Shown: positions 1 through 10,377 of the stretch, in pieces | Layout: each line of letters opens with the position of its first letter | How positions within the stretch are numbered: position 1 is the first letter of the stretch | Assembly: GCF_004011695.2 (NCBI RefSeq) | Contig: NC_082406.1 | Span: forward strand, 186,001 to 250,000 | Length of the DNA: 64,000 nucleotides | DNA from: Ascochyta rabiei | Taxonomy: Eukaryota; Ascomycota; Dothideomycetes; Pleosporales; Didymellaceae | Reading direction: 5' to 3' | Notes under the pieces: model-generated | What the model was told of the DNA's origin: nothing | Seen by the model: only the letters and a program-made list of their open reading frames with translations | Database searches by the model: none | Program-made: the position numbers and the translations under genes

Positions 1-1163
1 TCTGTCACTCCGTTGATCGCTAAAAAGGGGATGTAGTAACAGTAAGTGCCTAGGACTTTCGAAGCTGTTGTCGCAGACCATTTCCTACCCGCAACAACAG
101 ACAAAAGCAGTGGGGCGAGCGTTGGGCCCAACGTGACTGCGAACAACGAGATGATGGTGTACAGGCGCAGAATGATGGTCAACACTTTTGCTGCCTGCGA
201 TATGTTCTGCTTTCGCTCTTGTGACTGAGGTCCTTCGTTCCGGTCCTTAGTGTTTGGCGCCGGCTCGGATGCGCACAGCTTTGCGAACATGTTACGGCTG
301 CTCTCCTCGATAGGCTGGAACAGCATACGAGCGATCAGGCCACCGTAATTGGATGCGAGAGCATAGGCGCCTTGGTCAGCGAGCGATGTGTATGTTGTGA
401 TCAAGAGAGAGTCCCCTTGCGTCAGGATGAACTTAAGGGCCGACTGCAGTGTCAAAGATCCTGTGAGCCGAAGAAGAGGTGTCGAAAAGTAATTGAATGT
501 AATGGAAGAATCTCCTGTCAGCGAAAGCTGCTTCGGCAGTAACGTGAAATCTTCGTTACGCGCGACTGGCCACATGTTGTACAAGTACACGACCAGCAGC
601 CCTAGAGCGTAAGCCAGCTGTCCGATAGCGAACGGCAGAACTCCAATGTCAATGCCAACAAGACTCGCCAAGATGGCGGAGCCGCATGTTCCTAAGCATC
701 GGAGCAGAGTAGCGGTGCTCTCAGCGCTTGCTCGAACCTTGTACAGCAACTTCTGCTGTACGGCTGAGAACGCAGGCTCAGTCACGAGCTCAATGAATGT
801 AGCAATACAATACAGGCCCAAAGCGCGTACAAAGTAAGGCACATTTGGCGTAACTGATCGAAGCCATAGATGAGCGAGGAGGTACGTCAAAGGAAGCCCG
901 GTAATTACTGCGAGATAGGCAAGGTTGACGACAGCTTGAGTTCCGTGTGCTTGGCGCTGGAGAGCGACACGCAAGCTCTCGCGTGCAAAATAGAGCACGG
1001 AGATGGAAAACAACTCTAGTTGAGCGGAAACGCCGAGAAGCTCCGGGGAAAGAAACCTGAGCAAGACCTGATTGACAGCGAACGTGAGCGCTCTCGAAGC
1101 AACCTGCAGGAGGATAAGAAAGGTGGCCCCTTTCGCAGAGGCCGACAGGATTGTCTGTGACAT
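1..1163 (-). CDS. RFT1: Rft1 family ER membrane protein (3' end cut by window edge)
   Basis: A continuous minus-strand frame runs from the ATG at 1163-1161 to the window edge, giving the first 387 or so residues; the family is usually 500-600 residues, so the C-terminus lies outside. The protein is strongly hydrophobic with many membrane segments. It begins [16 protein letters not shown] and holds family stretches such as [20 protein letters not shown] near the N-terminus, a Gln-Gly-Asp-Ser segment before [20 protein letters not shown], and FLAINGVT at the cut end. Rft1 is an ER multi-span protein needed for N-glycosylation; its role as flippase of the Man5GlcNAc2 lipid-linked oligosaccharide is debated. 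No intron is visible in this part. It diverges from the GNAT gene that starts at 1458. Confidence 0.93.
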   Translation of the reverse strand, partial: MSQTILSASAKGATFLILLQVASRALTFAVNQVLLRFLSPELLGVSAQLELFSISVLYFARESLRVALQRQAHGTQAVVNLAYLAVITGLPLTYLLAHLWLRSVTPNVPYFVRALGLYCIATFIELVTEPAFSAVQQKLLYKVRASAESTATLLRCLGTCGSAILASLVGIDIGVLPFAIGQLAYALGLLVVYLYNMWPVARNEDFTLLPKQLSLTGDSSITFNYFSTPLLRLTGSLTLQSALKFILTQGDSLLITTYTSLADQGAYALASNYGGLIARMLFQPIEESSRNMFAKLCASEPAPNTKDRNEGPQSQERKQNISQAAKVLTIILRLYTIISLFAVTLGPTLAPLLLSVVAGRKWSATTASKVLGTYCYYIPFLAINGVT

Positions 1164-1457
1164 GGCCGGCTTTGCCGTTGCATAGAAACAAGGACAAGGT
1201 TCGAAAGAAGCTCAGATACTGATCAGGGTGACATCTTGATTGGCGGTTGGAGTGATGATGTGGTGCAGCAGAAAGATGTGGTTGGAGGTGGGAAGAAGTC
1301 GGTGTCCAAAGCGGCTAGCCGATTGCCTGGACAGATCATGGAATTGTTCCCCAGCTCCCCGGAGGCACGAGCATCAAACATGACCTGACTCTTAACCTTC
1401 GCAAGGTACACCGCAACATGACGATGTACGCGTTCCTTTGTGCAATTGCTGTCGAGA
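1164..1457. promoter_or_regulatory. Divergent spacer between RFT1 and GNAT gene
   Basis: This 294 bp spacer separates two start codons that point away from each other, so it should hold both promoters and 5' leaders. I see no strong TATA element and no recognisable RNA gene. Assignment rests on geometry only. Confidence 0.4.
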
Positions 1458-2240
1458 ATGGTGGTCGTCGATCCGCGAACCGTTGCGAAAACTGAAAGGC
1501 TGCTCTTGCGGCCTCTGAAGCTTGAAGATGCTGAAGATGTGGTGCTTATGCACAAGCATCCGGAGGTGATGAAGCATACGTAAGTTTTCCTGTCAAGTCA
1601 TTTCCAGCTCACAATTTACTGACGAGCTCCAGGGCTATACTGCCAAGCGACGACCTCGAGAAGACCAGACAATGGATACAAGGTACGTCATAGGCTGTGG
1701 AGACCTCGTGAGAAATCCGAGATTGCTCAGGGTACTGACTGTTTGTGATTAGGCTGCCATGACAGAGACGACTGCTGGAATTTCGTAATCGAGCTTCTAC
1801 CGTCTAGGAAGGCTAAATTCGTGAGCGCACAGCCAGCAGCAGACCACGCGGAAACGCACCCTTCGTCCACCAAGCAGTCACGCGAGCAGCCAGAACCACG
1901 CGTCATTGGGCTCATAGGAGCTGTACGAGCACCTGAAGTTGGCTACATGCTCAACGCGGATCATTGGGGCAAAGGCTACGCGACTGAGGCCATGAAAGCA
2001 TTCATGCCGCTCTTCTTCGACCACTTCTCGGGTGGAGACAACGAAAAGTACGAGTACGCCGAAGCACATACAGATCCAGAGTTGGAAAGCAGTCAGAGAG
2101 TTCTTCGGAAGGTTGGATTTGAGTTGTTTGAGAAGAGATACCAAGACTTCGAAAATCCGATTCTTGGGTGGAGGGATACCTTGGTTTTCAGGATGGCTCG
2201 ACCAGATAGCCAGAGTTCAGTTACGCCCAAGACCATCTAG
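1458..2240 (+). CDS. GNAT N-acetyltransferase (RimJ/RimL-like), three exons
   Basis: Exons 1458-1579, 1633-1682 and 1753-2240 join in phase to give 219 residues. Both introns are GT...AG (53 and 70 nt). Exon 1 carries the N-terminal GNAT strand TERLLLRPLKLEDAEDV. Exon 3 carries the acetyl-CoA pyrophosphate-binding region, with GYMLNADHWGKGYATEAM matching the family R/Q-x-x-G-x-G/A signature, followed by the conserved SQRVLRKVGFEL motif of RimJ/RimL-type enzymes. A hydrophilic insert of about 25 residues (rich in Ala, Ser, Gln, Glu) sits before the core strand ending in VIGLIGAV. Such proteins transfer acetyl groups from acetyl-CoA to amines; the substrate cannot be read from sequence. The ATG at 1458 was chosen because it leads straight into the GNAT fold. 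Confidence 0.85.
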
Positions 2241-2585
2241 GGTCTACGATGAAGGTGTCGTGCTAGCTCTGTGATCACATACGGCTACCGTAGATGGCCT
2301 TACGCTTCCCTGCCTTTGTGTTATATGTACAATCAATGTAAGATCACTCATTAGTTCGGGAGTTGTTACGCCACAGAACACGTGTTGCTCATTGCTTGCC
2401 TCAGAATAAAATCGAAAGACATTAACGCGAGTCGAATAACAATGGCAACTAGGCTTTCAATCTACACTAGGCTGGGTTCAGTTATTTGAGGAAGGGTATG
2501 CAGTACTAGGTGCTTATATAAAAGGGAGACGAGCCTGTAAAGACTCACAAGAAATGACTGCGAGAATTTGGCATTGAAGGACACG
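2241..2585. other. Intergenic, no gene seen
   Basis: This 345 bp spacer lies between the 3' ends of the GNAT gene and the HET remnant. It is moderately AT-rich and I see no ORF, tRNA or repeat worth naming. Confidence 0.6.
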
Positions 2586-3888
2586 TTACTGATTGACCAG
2601 TCTTTCACAGTGTCTGTCACCCTTCCATTCCTTCAGTAGCTCTGATATAACATGTCGGTGGAGCTCAAGTTCTTCCAGGCTCGAATCATGGCACTCATGG
2701 TTTTCTGGATCGAAGTCCGCCAACTCTGGGTACCACTCCTGTATTTCCTTGTAAGGATGAATAAATAGTCCGACTCTCCTATATATTGAATCTCATTCGA
2801 GACTTGGCTGAGCGCTGTCAATCTTCGTAGCCATAGATATTGTAGCACAGCATTGGGAGGAATATAGCTCCGGTTGTCCATCGGTATTGGTCGTTATTAC
2901 CACCGTCAAACCACTAACCATGGCCTGTGTGCGTAACTGCTTTGAGAGTATTTCCGATGCTTTTACGACACCAAGCGGTCTTCAGAGGGCCTCGCATTTG
3001 GACGTAGCCGTCCAGCACTTGACCGTGGGGATCTTCACTGGCTAAGGTGACAGATGGCTTCATGATCTTCGCAAGTTCATCGGGTACGCCATTGTAATCA
3101 GGCTCGAAAAACAAGTCTGAAGGTCCTCGTCTAGCTAGGCCGGATAGAGCGGGAAATATATCAGCGTCCAAGGTCAGATCGTATCGGTTATATCATAGGA
3201 CTATCCCACGCCAATACTGGTGAACTGTTTTCTTGTCAAAACTTTTGCCCTGCAAGCACAAATGGTGCCAAGTTCTCTGCGTCCATCTTACTTATCGAGC
3301 TTAGAAGTCATAGTTCGTCCGTGTCCAAGTGTGAAACCGTTGACATGCGGTAAGCCATTTCCCTACAGTTTTAAGGCGCTGAGGATCTTCAGTACTGGTG
3401 GCCAATAGAGTGATCTAAGTTGGAAATATACCTCTTGCTCTTGCATATGCTGCATTATCTTTGAATTGTGCCAGATGTGCCAGGGAAACAATGTCCAATA
3501 TAGCTGGTCTTCCCTCGGTGTCGGCCCTGTAACCCAGCGCAATCGACGTTACAAATCGGTGTTCATTTTCAGGAACCAAATCTAAGTACAACGTAGGGAT
3601 CACAGTGGTATTTCAGCTCCTGCCTTCCGAAATCGTAGGAATTGTGAAAGACTGCCCACTGAAGGACCCCATAGAGGGCGAGCTGTGAGAGCAACCCACA
3701 TTCGATTGCATGAATTACCAAATCAGGAAGCAGACACGGCAATCTTTCGCAGCCGTACAACTGCCATTGTTCTTCTTGTACTCTACTAGTACAGCCCTGC
3801 TCTCGACGAAAGAGGCTTCCGGGCGCATGGGCAGATTGCTGCGTCTTTCACAAACCAGCGATACGTGTGGCGTATCTAGTTCCGTCAT
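2586..3888 (-). pseudogene. Decayed HET-domain (heterokaryon incompatibility) gene
   Basis: Reading the minus strand from an ATG at 3888 to a stop at 2588-2586, pieces of a HET protein appear in the usual order but in shifting frames. They are: an N-terminal Cys-containing segment (DCRVCFLIW, then a stop); a segment ending TEGRPAILDI; KTVGKWLTACQRFH, the usual lead-in to the HET core; then YWRGIVL, an in-frame TGA at 3195-3193, and YNRYDLTLDADIFPALSGLA, the hallmark post-core motif; then a G-x-V-x-x-G-Y-x-x-x-R-G-P-L segment near 3000; and YRRVGLFI near the end. The region between the KWLTACQRFH and YWRGIV pieces is only about 50 codons, so the HET core itself seems to be deleted. Intact HET proteins usually exceed 500 residues. 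Each piece alone is weak; their order and spacing make the call. Confidence 0.72.
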
Positions 3889-5997
3889 TGCAGTGCTTTT
3901 CCCCGAATCGTAGAAGGGATGTTAGAGAAGTAAGGAGAATACTGGGTCAGCTTTCTCTAGTACCGTAGTGTCGATGTAGATTGTGTTGTAGCGTTCAATC
4001 GCATTGTCATTGCATACTGTTGCCTACAGTCTTACCCATAGCCTTGCCCACAGCCTTGCCCTACAAGGTAAAGCATAGAGTCGGCGGTTCCTAAGCAAGC
4101 ACGTGTTGATAACAGAGTTGGCTGTGTACAGAGCAAACCGTACAGATCCAGTAACCGCTCACAGTTCGCGTGTTTGACATGCGGAAGTTACGAGAGAGCG
4201 TCGAAGCAGGCATGGAGCTCGATTCGCGACTGTGCTTGCAATGCTTTCGAGATGGCAAGGATTGTTAAGGACTCCATATACTTCCTGTCATTACCTCGCA
4301 CAAATTCCCCATTCAAGGCTTACCTCAACTCTTCCTCTCAACACTTTCCATACATCGCGGAGATCATCATCATCGGACATTATGCTGTCATCTTCAGTAC
4401 CCCATGGTACTGCAGTCAGCATACGTCAATCTCTAGCATGTAGTACCTTCTCACTCACGGTACTCAAAGCCGAGAACAGTACCCCGCTCATCAACATCAT
4501 CGCCATGTGGAAGAGCTGTTTTTAACCAACTAGACCCAATGACCTGTCGATCCTTGACGCCCGTTCGGTTCGCTAAGCCACCTGATTAACGCCGCCGAAA
4601 CATATGGAAACCTCTCTCGTGAGCGTGGTGTCACAGTGCGGCTGCATATACCTGATTGCAGACATTGCTTGTGCGAGGGCCACTTCACGATATCGGAAAG
4701 CCGTGCCATGCCGAGGCAACATCAAGCTCGGCAGCATCTGATAAGGAGCTTCAGGTGCTTAGATTGTTTCCGTGGACCGAGAGTCGGAGATGATCTGTAT
4801 TCGGTGGCCAAGCATCCTTCAGAGCCGCAACGCCATCTTGTGAGGTCCGATGTAGGTGAGTAAGGATTCGCAAGGTCTGCAGCGAAGTCAAATTGGGAAC
4901 GCCGACAGCACGCTACCCTGCTGTCGACATGTCCCACCTCATCAAATCGAATCCCAGGCGCCTCAACAACGACCGTTGACGAGTTACACAACGCGACGCA
5001 ATGCACTCCACCTCGACGCGCTTGGTCCTGGTAGGCAAACTCTAACGATTGCCCAATCCATCGTCGATAAGGCGTATGGCGGACCAATTGGACCTGACAC
5101 TGCGACGCATTGCTTGTATGGAGATGAGCGCCATGCATCCCAAGGTTCTACAACAGCTGTTCGTAGCTTGACACCAGTCAGATCAGAGGGTCGATAGTCC
5201 GAGCCGTGAAGCTGTTGAGGCATACGGCAACCCGAACACACGCTGTAATTGGAATGCATGTCGAATGGTAATGAACACGACACAAAGGCACGAAGTGCGG
5301 AAACCTTCCCCATTAGCGCGTCCGCAGCGTCGCCGCCATCGACGGCAACTGCTTTGTCACATCACCTTTTGCGTAGGTACCAGGGCAGCACGCACCGAGA
5401 TGGGTGCATTGGTGCATCTGACCGGCAAGATAATTGGGTCTGTACGCTCAAGCATTGACAGAAGAGCGCCAGTCTACCGACGAGACGAGGCGCCAGTGGA
5501 CGCGGCGGAGACCTTATCGAAACCAAAAGTCTTTCACATGCCAGGCTCAGCCCTGTGGCTGCGTCAACGTACCGTCCAATATCACGACATTCCTGGGCTG
5601 AGAGCAGAGGGCGTACGCAGCGAGCATCTTGGCTGCACTTCAAAATCCGTTGCTGTCACCCTGATGCAGTTCTGAACTCACAATTCTCGCAGTCTGCTGT
5701 TCCAATTGAGGTGAAAGTGCGACGAAGGTAAGATTGAAGGTGCTTGCTCTTCTTATCGATAGCCAAATCGCTCTTTCACATGCCAATCCAACAACAATTC
5801 ACTGACACCAGCGCCGCTTTCAGCGCACAGGCACAGGCAGCATCACGCACGACTGGGCAGCCCGCATATAACAAGGCACGTTGGGACGAATCGCATAACT
5901 ACCCTTGACACACACCACTTTGTTATACGCACAATCCGGTTCTTTTCCTGACACTTATCCCATCTTTCACCACACCACAAAATATCACAAGACTTTC
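3889..5997. other. Gene-poor intergenic stretch
   Basis: About 2.1 kb with no family I can recognise on either strand. Overlapping short ORFs exist (for example 4856-5197 and 5265-5675 on plus, 4722-5138 on minus), but they lack typical exon signals or conserved motifs. A short imperfect direct repeat (AGCCTTGCCC-type unit) lies near 4025-4067. The last 100 bases are probably the promoter and 5' leader of the perilipin gene. Confidence 0.5.
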
Positions 5998-6679
5998 ATG
6001 TCACCACACGCAGAGGAGCCCACCAAGAACGGCGACATGAGCAACGACAGCGCCCCCTTGACTAACGGTGAGACACCGCAGTCGCGAGTTCTCTCGGTAC
6101 GTACTACCCCGCAAGTCCCGCGCAGCTTACACACGAGTGTTTCAAACACCCACCCATCCGATCAGTCAGCGTTACGTCACATGCGAGTAGCACACGACAA
6201 ACATCGACTAACGATTATAGCACCTGCACTCTTATCCGGTCGTCCACGATGGCGTCGAGTTCTACAAGTCGAACCCCTATGGCGCAAAGTCGCTCGCCCT
6301 CTTCAACAACACGTACAACCAATTCATTGCGCCCTTCCACCCCTATCTCAAGACGCCCTACTCCTACATCTCACCTTATTTGACACGCGCGGACGAGCTC
6401 GGCGACTCATCGCTCAGCAAGCTCGAACAGCGCGTGCCCATTGTCAAGGAAGACACCAACAAGCTCAAGGAGCTAGCCTTCTCGCCCGTCGTGTACGTTG
6501 TGGGAACGTACCAGGACGAGTACAAGAAGACGCAAGGCCCGGAGGGCGTGGTCAAGACGGTCAAGGCAGGCATCAGCACAGAGCTAAAGGTCGTGCACGA
6601 TGCCTTTACCTTTGCTGTAGAGTACTGGAACAAGGGAAAACAGCAGGCAAGCAAGAAGGCTGATGAGATTAAGCAGTAG
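5998..6679 (+). CDS. Fungal perilipin (CAP20/MPL1 family), lipid-droplet protein
   Basis: Exons 5998-6096 and 6221-6679 join in phase 0 (intron 124 nt, GTACGT...TTATAG) to give 185 residues. Exon 2 opens with HLHSYPVVHDGVEFYKSNPY, the family signature, followed by GAKSLALFNNTYNQFIAPF. The C-terminal half is an amphipathic, Lys-rich helical region. Relatives are the Colletotrichum appressorial protein CAP20 and Metarhizium Mpl1, which coat lipid droplets and affect lipid storage and turgor. The length fits the family. The first 33 residues are acidic and poorly conserved. The ATG is the first in the frame and follows an A/C-rich leader. Confidence 0.88.
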
Positions 6680-7671
6680 GACCGCTCTCACACATGTTGC
6701 TTCTGGAAGAGGCCTGGTGCGAAGGTCAGGATTGCTGTGTCGGCGACGGTGCATGTCTTCGATGAGGAAGCTCCGCCTTTTCTGGGTCTGGTGACGATTG
6801 GAAGTGCGAACGCGACTTGATGGGTAGTGGGGATTGTACTGGTGATGTTGTTATATACCTTTCGTTGTTCGCTTGGATGGTTGAGGGGGAAGCGCATCCA
6901 CCCTTAGCAGGGTTAAATCGATTAATGATGATGACGGTGCGCTTCAAAACTTGTGATTGTTGTTTGATTAGCAGTGAGTGTTGTTGATCCATGGTGTCCG
7001 TTTCGCACACGCCAGTGCTGTAGAATCTTCCCATCACAATTGGGACCACAATTGGGACATTTACACAGTGTGGCATGTGTGGACGTGCAGTCAGATGTAA
7101 GAGAACAGCAACAGCACAGGTAGGGTTACAACCACCTGCTGCGCACGGTCGCGTAATGACATGTTAAGACTGCGGTAGTCACCAATCGTAGGTGCGGGGC
7201 GTGGCAGGAGGTGACATGCGATCGTTGGAATAGGTCATGGGCAAACATCATGCTCGATCTGTTGCGCTGGGATGTACTCGTCGAAGCGTCGATGCAGCTG
7301 TGCTGACTAGAGTCGAGGTCTGAGTCTGGGTCTGGGCCTGAGTCTGAGTCTACGGACGCTGATGTCGATAGTCGATTGAAACAGGAGAGTCCGCTCTGAT
7401 CTGCTTTGTATGGTTCGTAATTGGACATGTCTAGATTGTCAGCACTTCACCATGGGGACTGTCCAAGTGGCTGTGGTGGGAACATGATTTCATGAACTCG
7501 TGAATGACCCCTATGCCGGATTTTCATGCTTTGATTATCAAGCCGAAGTACACGCCTGGATGGCAGGCTTTTTGCACCTGATCCACCCTATGATATCGCC
7601 CGACATGCTCATGCAGGATCTAACGTGTCAAATCATGCCCCGTCTGCGCCCAGCCGTAACCGAAGGAAAAC
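6680..7671. other. Intergenic between convergent perilipin and RPL27 genes
   Basis: 992 bp between two 3' ends. No gene recognised. It includes a small imperfect hexamer array of GTCTGA/GTCTGG units around 7315-7352. A 63-codon plus-strand ORF at 7500-7691 resembles nothing and runs into the RPL27 3' end. Confidence 0.5.
7315..7352. repeat. Short imperfect GTCTGR hexamer array
   Basis: About six consecutive copies of a TCTGAG/TCTGGG-type hexamer. Non-coding context. Confidence 0.6.
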
Positions 7672-8376
7672 CTAGAACTGCAGCGGTGTGAAGAACCACC
7701 TGTTCTTGCCGGAAGTGTATCGCTCCTCGAAGGCCTTCTTGACGGTCTTCTTAGCCTCCTCCCTTTGCGAGACCTCCTTGAATGTGTCCTGGGTAAGGGT
7801 ACCCTTCAGGTTCTCAAGCTCGATGGTGTAGCGGGTGGGCATGATGTGGGTGTCTGCGGCTATCAGCGCGGTCCTTGCGTGCATTGTCCTCGCTCTTTTT
7901 CTCTTCACGTACAGTTGACCTGCTTGACGAAAGGCTTGACCTTGCTCTTCTTGGCCTGCTTGTTCTTCGACATGCGGCGGGTGACCTTCTGGGGGTAGCG
8001 CTCGACACCAGCGACGAGGGCGTGGGGGAAGGGGTGCGACTTGGTGCCGTTGTCGAGGGGCGAGATGATCACGCACTTCTTGCCGGCATAGCGACCGCGG
8101 GTGATGATCTAATCGAACTGTGAGTGATTGCGACGGAGGGTGATTTTGCGCGGGTTCAACGTACGACAACGCGTCCGACCTTGAGGCTAGAGAGGAAACG
8201 TCAGCAGCTGTTCTGTTGCAGTTTGCAGTTTGCAGTTTGCAGGTTGCAATTCGAGGTTGTGCATGCAGCCATTGGTGCGTTGCAGCCCTCCAGGCGCACC
8301 ACAGAGACCTCGAAAAAAACCAATCCGACCTCCCAAGTGTTCGTCGACGGCGTTCAGGGTGCACTCACAACTTCAT
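7672..8376 (-). CDS. RPL27: 60S ribosomal protein L27 (eL27), four exons
   Basis: Minus-strand exons 8376-8369, 8186-8165, 8108-7913 and 7853-7672 give 135 residues, as expected for eL27 (yeast 136). The first exon is only 8 nt (ATGAAGTT), encoding Met-Lys and part of Phe. The second is 22 nt and completes FLKVGRVV. Exon 3 holds [39 protein letters not shown] and the basic [11 protein letters not shown]. Exon 4 holds [33 protein letters not shown] and the terminal [12 protein letters not shown]. All junctions are GT...AG and in phase. It is a structural protein of the large ribosomal subunit. The intron-rich 5' end is typical of fungal ribosomal-protein genes. It diverges from SOF1. Confidence 0.95.
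8214..8248. repeat. Tandem 7-mer TTTGCAG in RPL27 intron 1
   Basis: Four to five copies of a GTTTGCA-type heptamer lie inside the 182 nt first intron of RPL27. No box C/D or H/ACA snoRNA hallmarks were found around it. Confidence 0.65.
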
Positions 8377-8648
8377 TTTGCTGGCGTCCGGGCGTGGGTG
8401 CTGGAAGGTTAGTGGAGATGAAGTTGCGATTTTTGGATGCCAGAGAGGTTGCGGATTCGCGTGCGTCCAGAGTGGGCGCTAACCGCATCCATCGACCGGA
8501 AGCGAAGTTTGTCCGGCGCTGGAAAGCAGCAGCGGCGATCCACTGCGCCGCGCTGATTGGCCACCCCACCTCGACCGTGCCGAAAAAGTGTTCGAGAGCA
8601 GCTGCCCGTGTTCGCCGCGTCTGCGAGATTTGCAGCAACTCGCCCAAG
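8377..8648. promoter_or_regulatory. Bidirectional promoter of RPL27 and SOF1
   Basis: A 272 bp GC-rich spacer separates the start codons of a ribosomal protein gene and a ribosome-biogenesis gene. An inverted CCAAT box (GATTGGCC) is seen near 8558. Co-regulation is an inference from the arrangement. Confidence 0.5.
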
Positions 8649-10037
8649 ATGAAGATCAAAGCCCTCAGCCGGTCGACGTCGTCGGCGCAGGCTCCCGGAT
8701 CGAATGTCGCAAAGATCACCCGCAACCTCGACCCCACCCAGCATCCCTTTGAGCGCGCACGCGAGTACACGCGGGCACTCAATGCGACCAAGATGGAGCG
8801 CATGTTCGCGCAGCCCTTCCTGGGAGACTTCGAGCCCGGCCACGTAGACGGCGTCTACTCGTTCGCCAAAGACCCCAACTCTCTCGAGCACTTTGCCAGT
8901 GGCAGTGGAGACGGTGTGGTGAAAGTATGGGACTTGACGAGCAGGGAAGAGAAGTGGCAGGCCCAGGCGCACGAGAACATGGTCAAGGGCATGTGCTGGA
9001 CGCACGACAAGCGTCTGATCACCTGCGGCGCGGACAAGCAGATACAGATGTTCGAGCCCTATGCCCAGCCCTCCAAGTCGCCGCCGAAAGCAACGTGGCA
9101 CGGAAACGCAGCCTTCACATCGGTCTCGCACCACCGCTCCATGCCCTCTTTCGCTGCCGCCTCCAACGTCGTCTCCATATACGACACCGCTCGCACGTCA
9201 GGCGCTCCCGTGCAGAACCTCGTCTGGCCTTCGGCTATCGACACCATCAACCATGTCACTTTCAACCAGGTCGAGACGTCCATCTTGGCGTCCTGCGCAA
9301 CAGATCGCGCCATCGTGCTCTACGACATGCGCACAAGCTCTCCCCTCCACCGCACCGTTCTCAACTTCGCCTCAAACTGCATCTCTTGGAACCCCATGGA
9401 AGCGTACAACTTTGCCGTTGCCAACGAAGACCACAACTGCTATGTAAGCATCACAGACAGGCGATACATGGCGTGCAGCTAACATTTCCAGATCTTTGAC
9501 ATGCGAAACATGAAGCGAGCGTTACAAGTCTTGAAGGGGCATGTAGCTGCCGTCATGAGCGTTGAGTTCAGTCCAACAGGAGAAGAGCTTGTCTCCGGTT
9601 CTTACGATCGATCAATTCGTCTGTGGGAACGACAGAAGGGACACTCCCGCGACATGTACTACACCAAGCGCATGCAGCGTGTCTTCTCTGTTGCCTGGTC
9701 TCCTGACAACAACTACGTGCTCAGTGGCTCCGACGACGGCAACGTGCGCTTATGGCGAGCTAAAGCCTCTGCTAGACAGGGCGTCAAGTCTTTCGCTTTG
9801 CAGCAGAAGCTGCAGTACGATGAGGCGCTGAAGGAGCGATACAAGCACATGCCTGAGATCAAGCGTATCAACAGGCACAGGCACGTTCCCAAGGCAGTCA
9901 AGAAGGCTGGCGAGATCAAGTCGGAGGAACTCAAGGCGCTCAAGAGGAAAGAGGAGAATGAAAGGAGACACACCAAGAAGGGCAAGGTCAGACGGAAGGC
10001 CGAGCGTGAGAAGATGGTGCTGGCAAAAGAGCAATAG
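8649..10037 (+). CDS. SOF1: U3 snoRNP WD-repeat protein Sof1 (DCAF13)
   Basis: Exons 8649-9443 and 9492-10037 (48 nt intron, TAT/GTAAGC...CCAG/ATC) encode 446 residues; human DCAF13 has 445. The N-terminus MKIKALSRS is followed by the conserved NLDPTQHPFERAREYTRALN. WD repeats follow, with clear units around HVDGVYSFAKDPNS...VKVWDL, GHVAAVMSVEFSPTGEELVS...SIRLWE and VFSVAWSPDNNYVLSGSDDG NVRLW. The C-terminal Sof1 domain is very basic and holds HMPEIKRINRHRHVPK. The protein acts in the nucleolus in early 40S processing. The frame stays open upstream to 8124, but the ATG at 8649 gives the conserved N-terminus. Confidence 0.95.
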
Positions 10038-10377
10038 AAAATCAGGATTGTTGTTCAGGGCATAGCGATGGCGTTTCGGTCAGATCTGTTGCATTTTACA
10101 AGTAAGGAGTAGGTAGTTGTAACGCTGATGTGTCCATATGACAGTGTCGTAGGTCTAGTATACCCAAATCAGTACCGTTTATCAAGCAGTTTGCTCATGC
10201 TCTTACATGTGCTTAGCGGAAGGGCGTGGTATTGCGTCAAATTACGTCATTGTTGTGACAAATGCCCGTAGCCGAACAACGACTACATACTTTGACGACT
10301 AGAATACTGCAGCCCAGCTGAACAACTCGCACTCACAATCTCGAGAGATAGTGTTTGATGCTCATTTCATCCGCATC
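10038..10377. other. Intergenic, hydrolase promoter region
   Basis: 340 bp holding the SOF1 3' end and the presumed promoter of the hydrolase. Nothing else recognised. Confidence 0.5.

Noticed and set aside
790..1197. 135-codon minus-strand frame overlapping the RFT1 start
   Set aside because: It is another frame of the RFT1 coding sequence; the neighbouring frame gives the Rft1 protein.
8187..8368. snoRNA inside RPL27 intron 1
   Set aside because: No TGATGA C box paired with a CTGA D box and no H/ACA hairpin-ACA pattern seen.
8124..8648. 175-codon N-terminal extension of SOF1
   Set aside because: It runs through the RPL27 intron and shared promoter and has no conserved residues; Sof1 proteins begin near the ATG at 8649.
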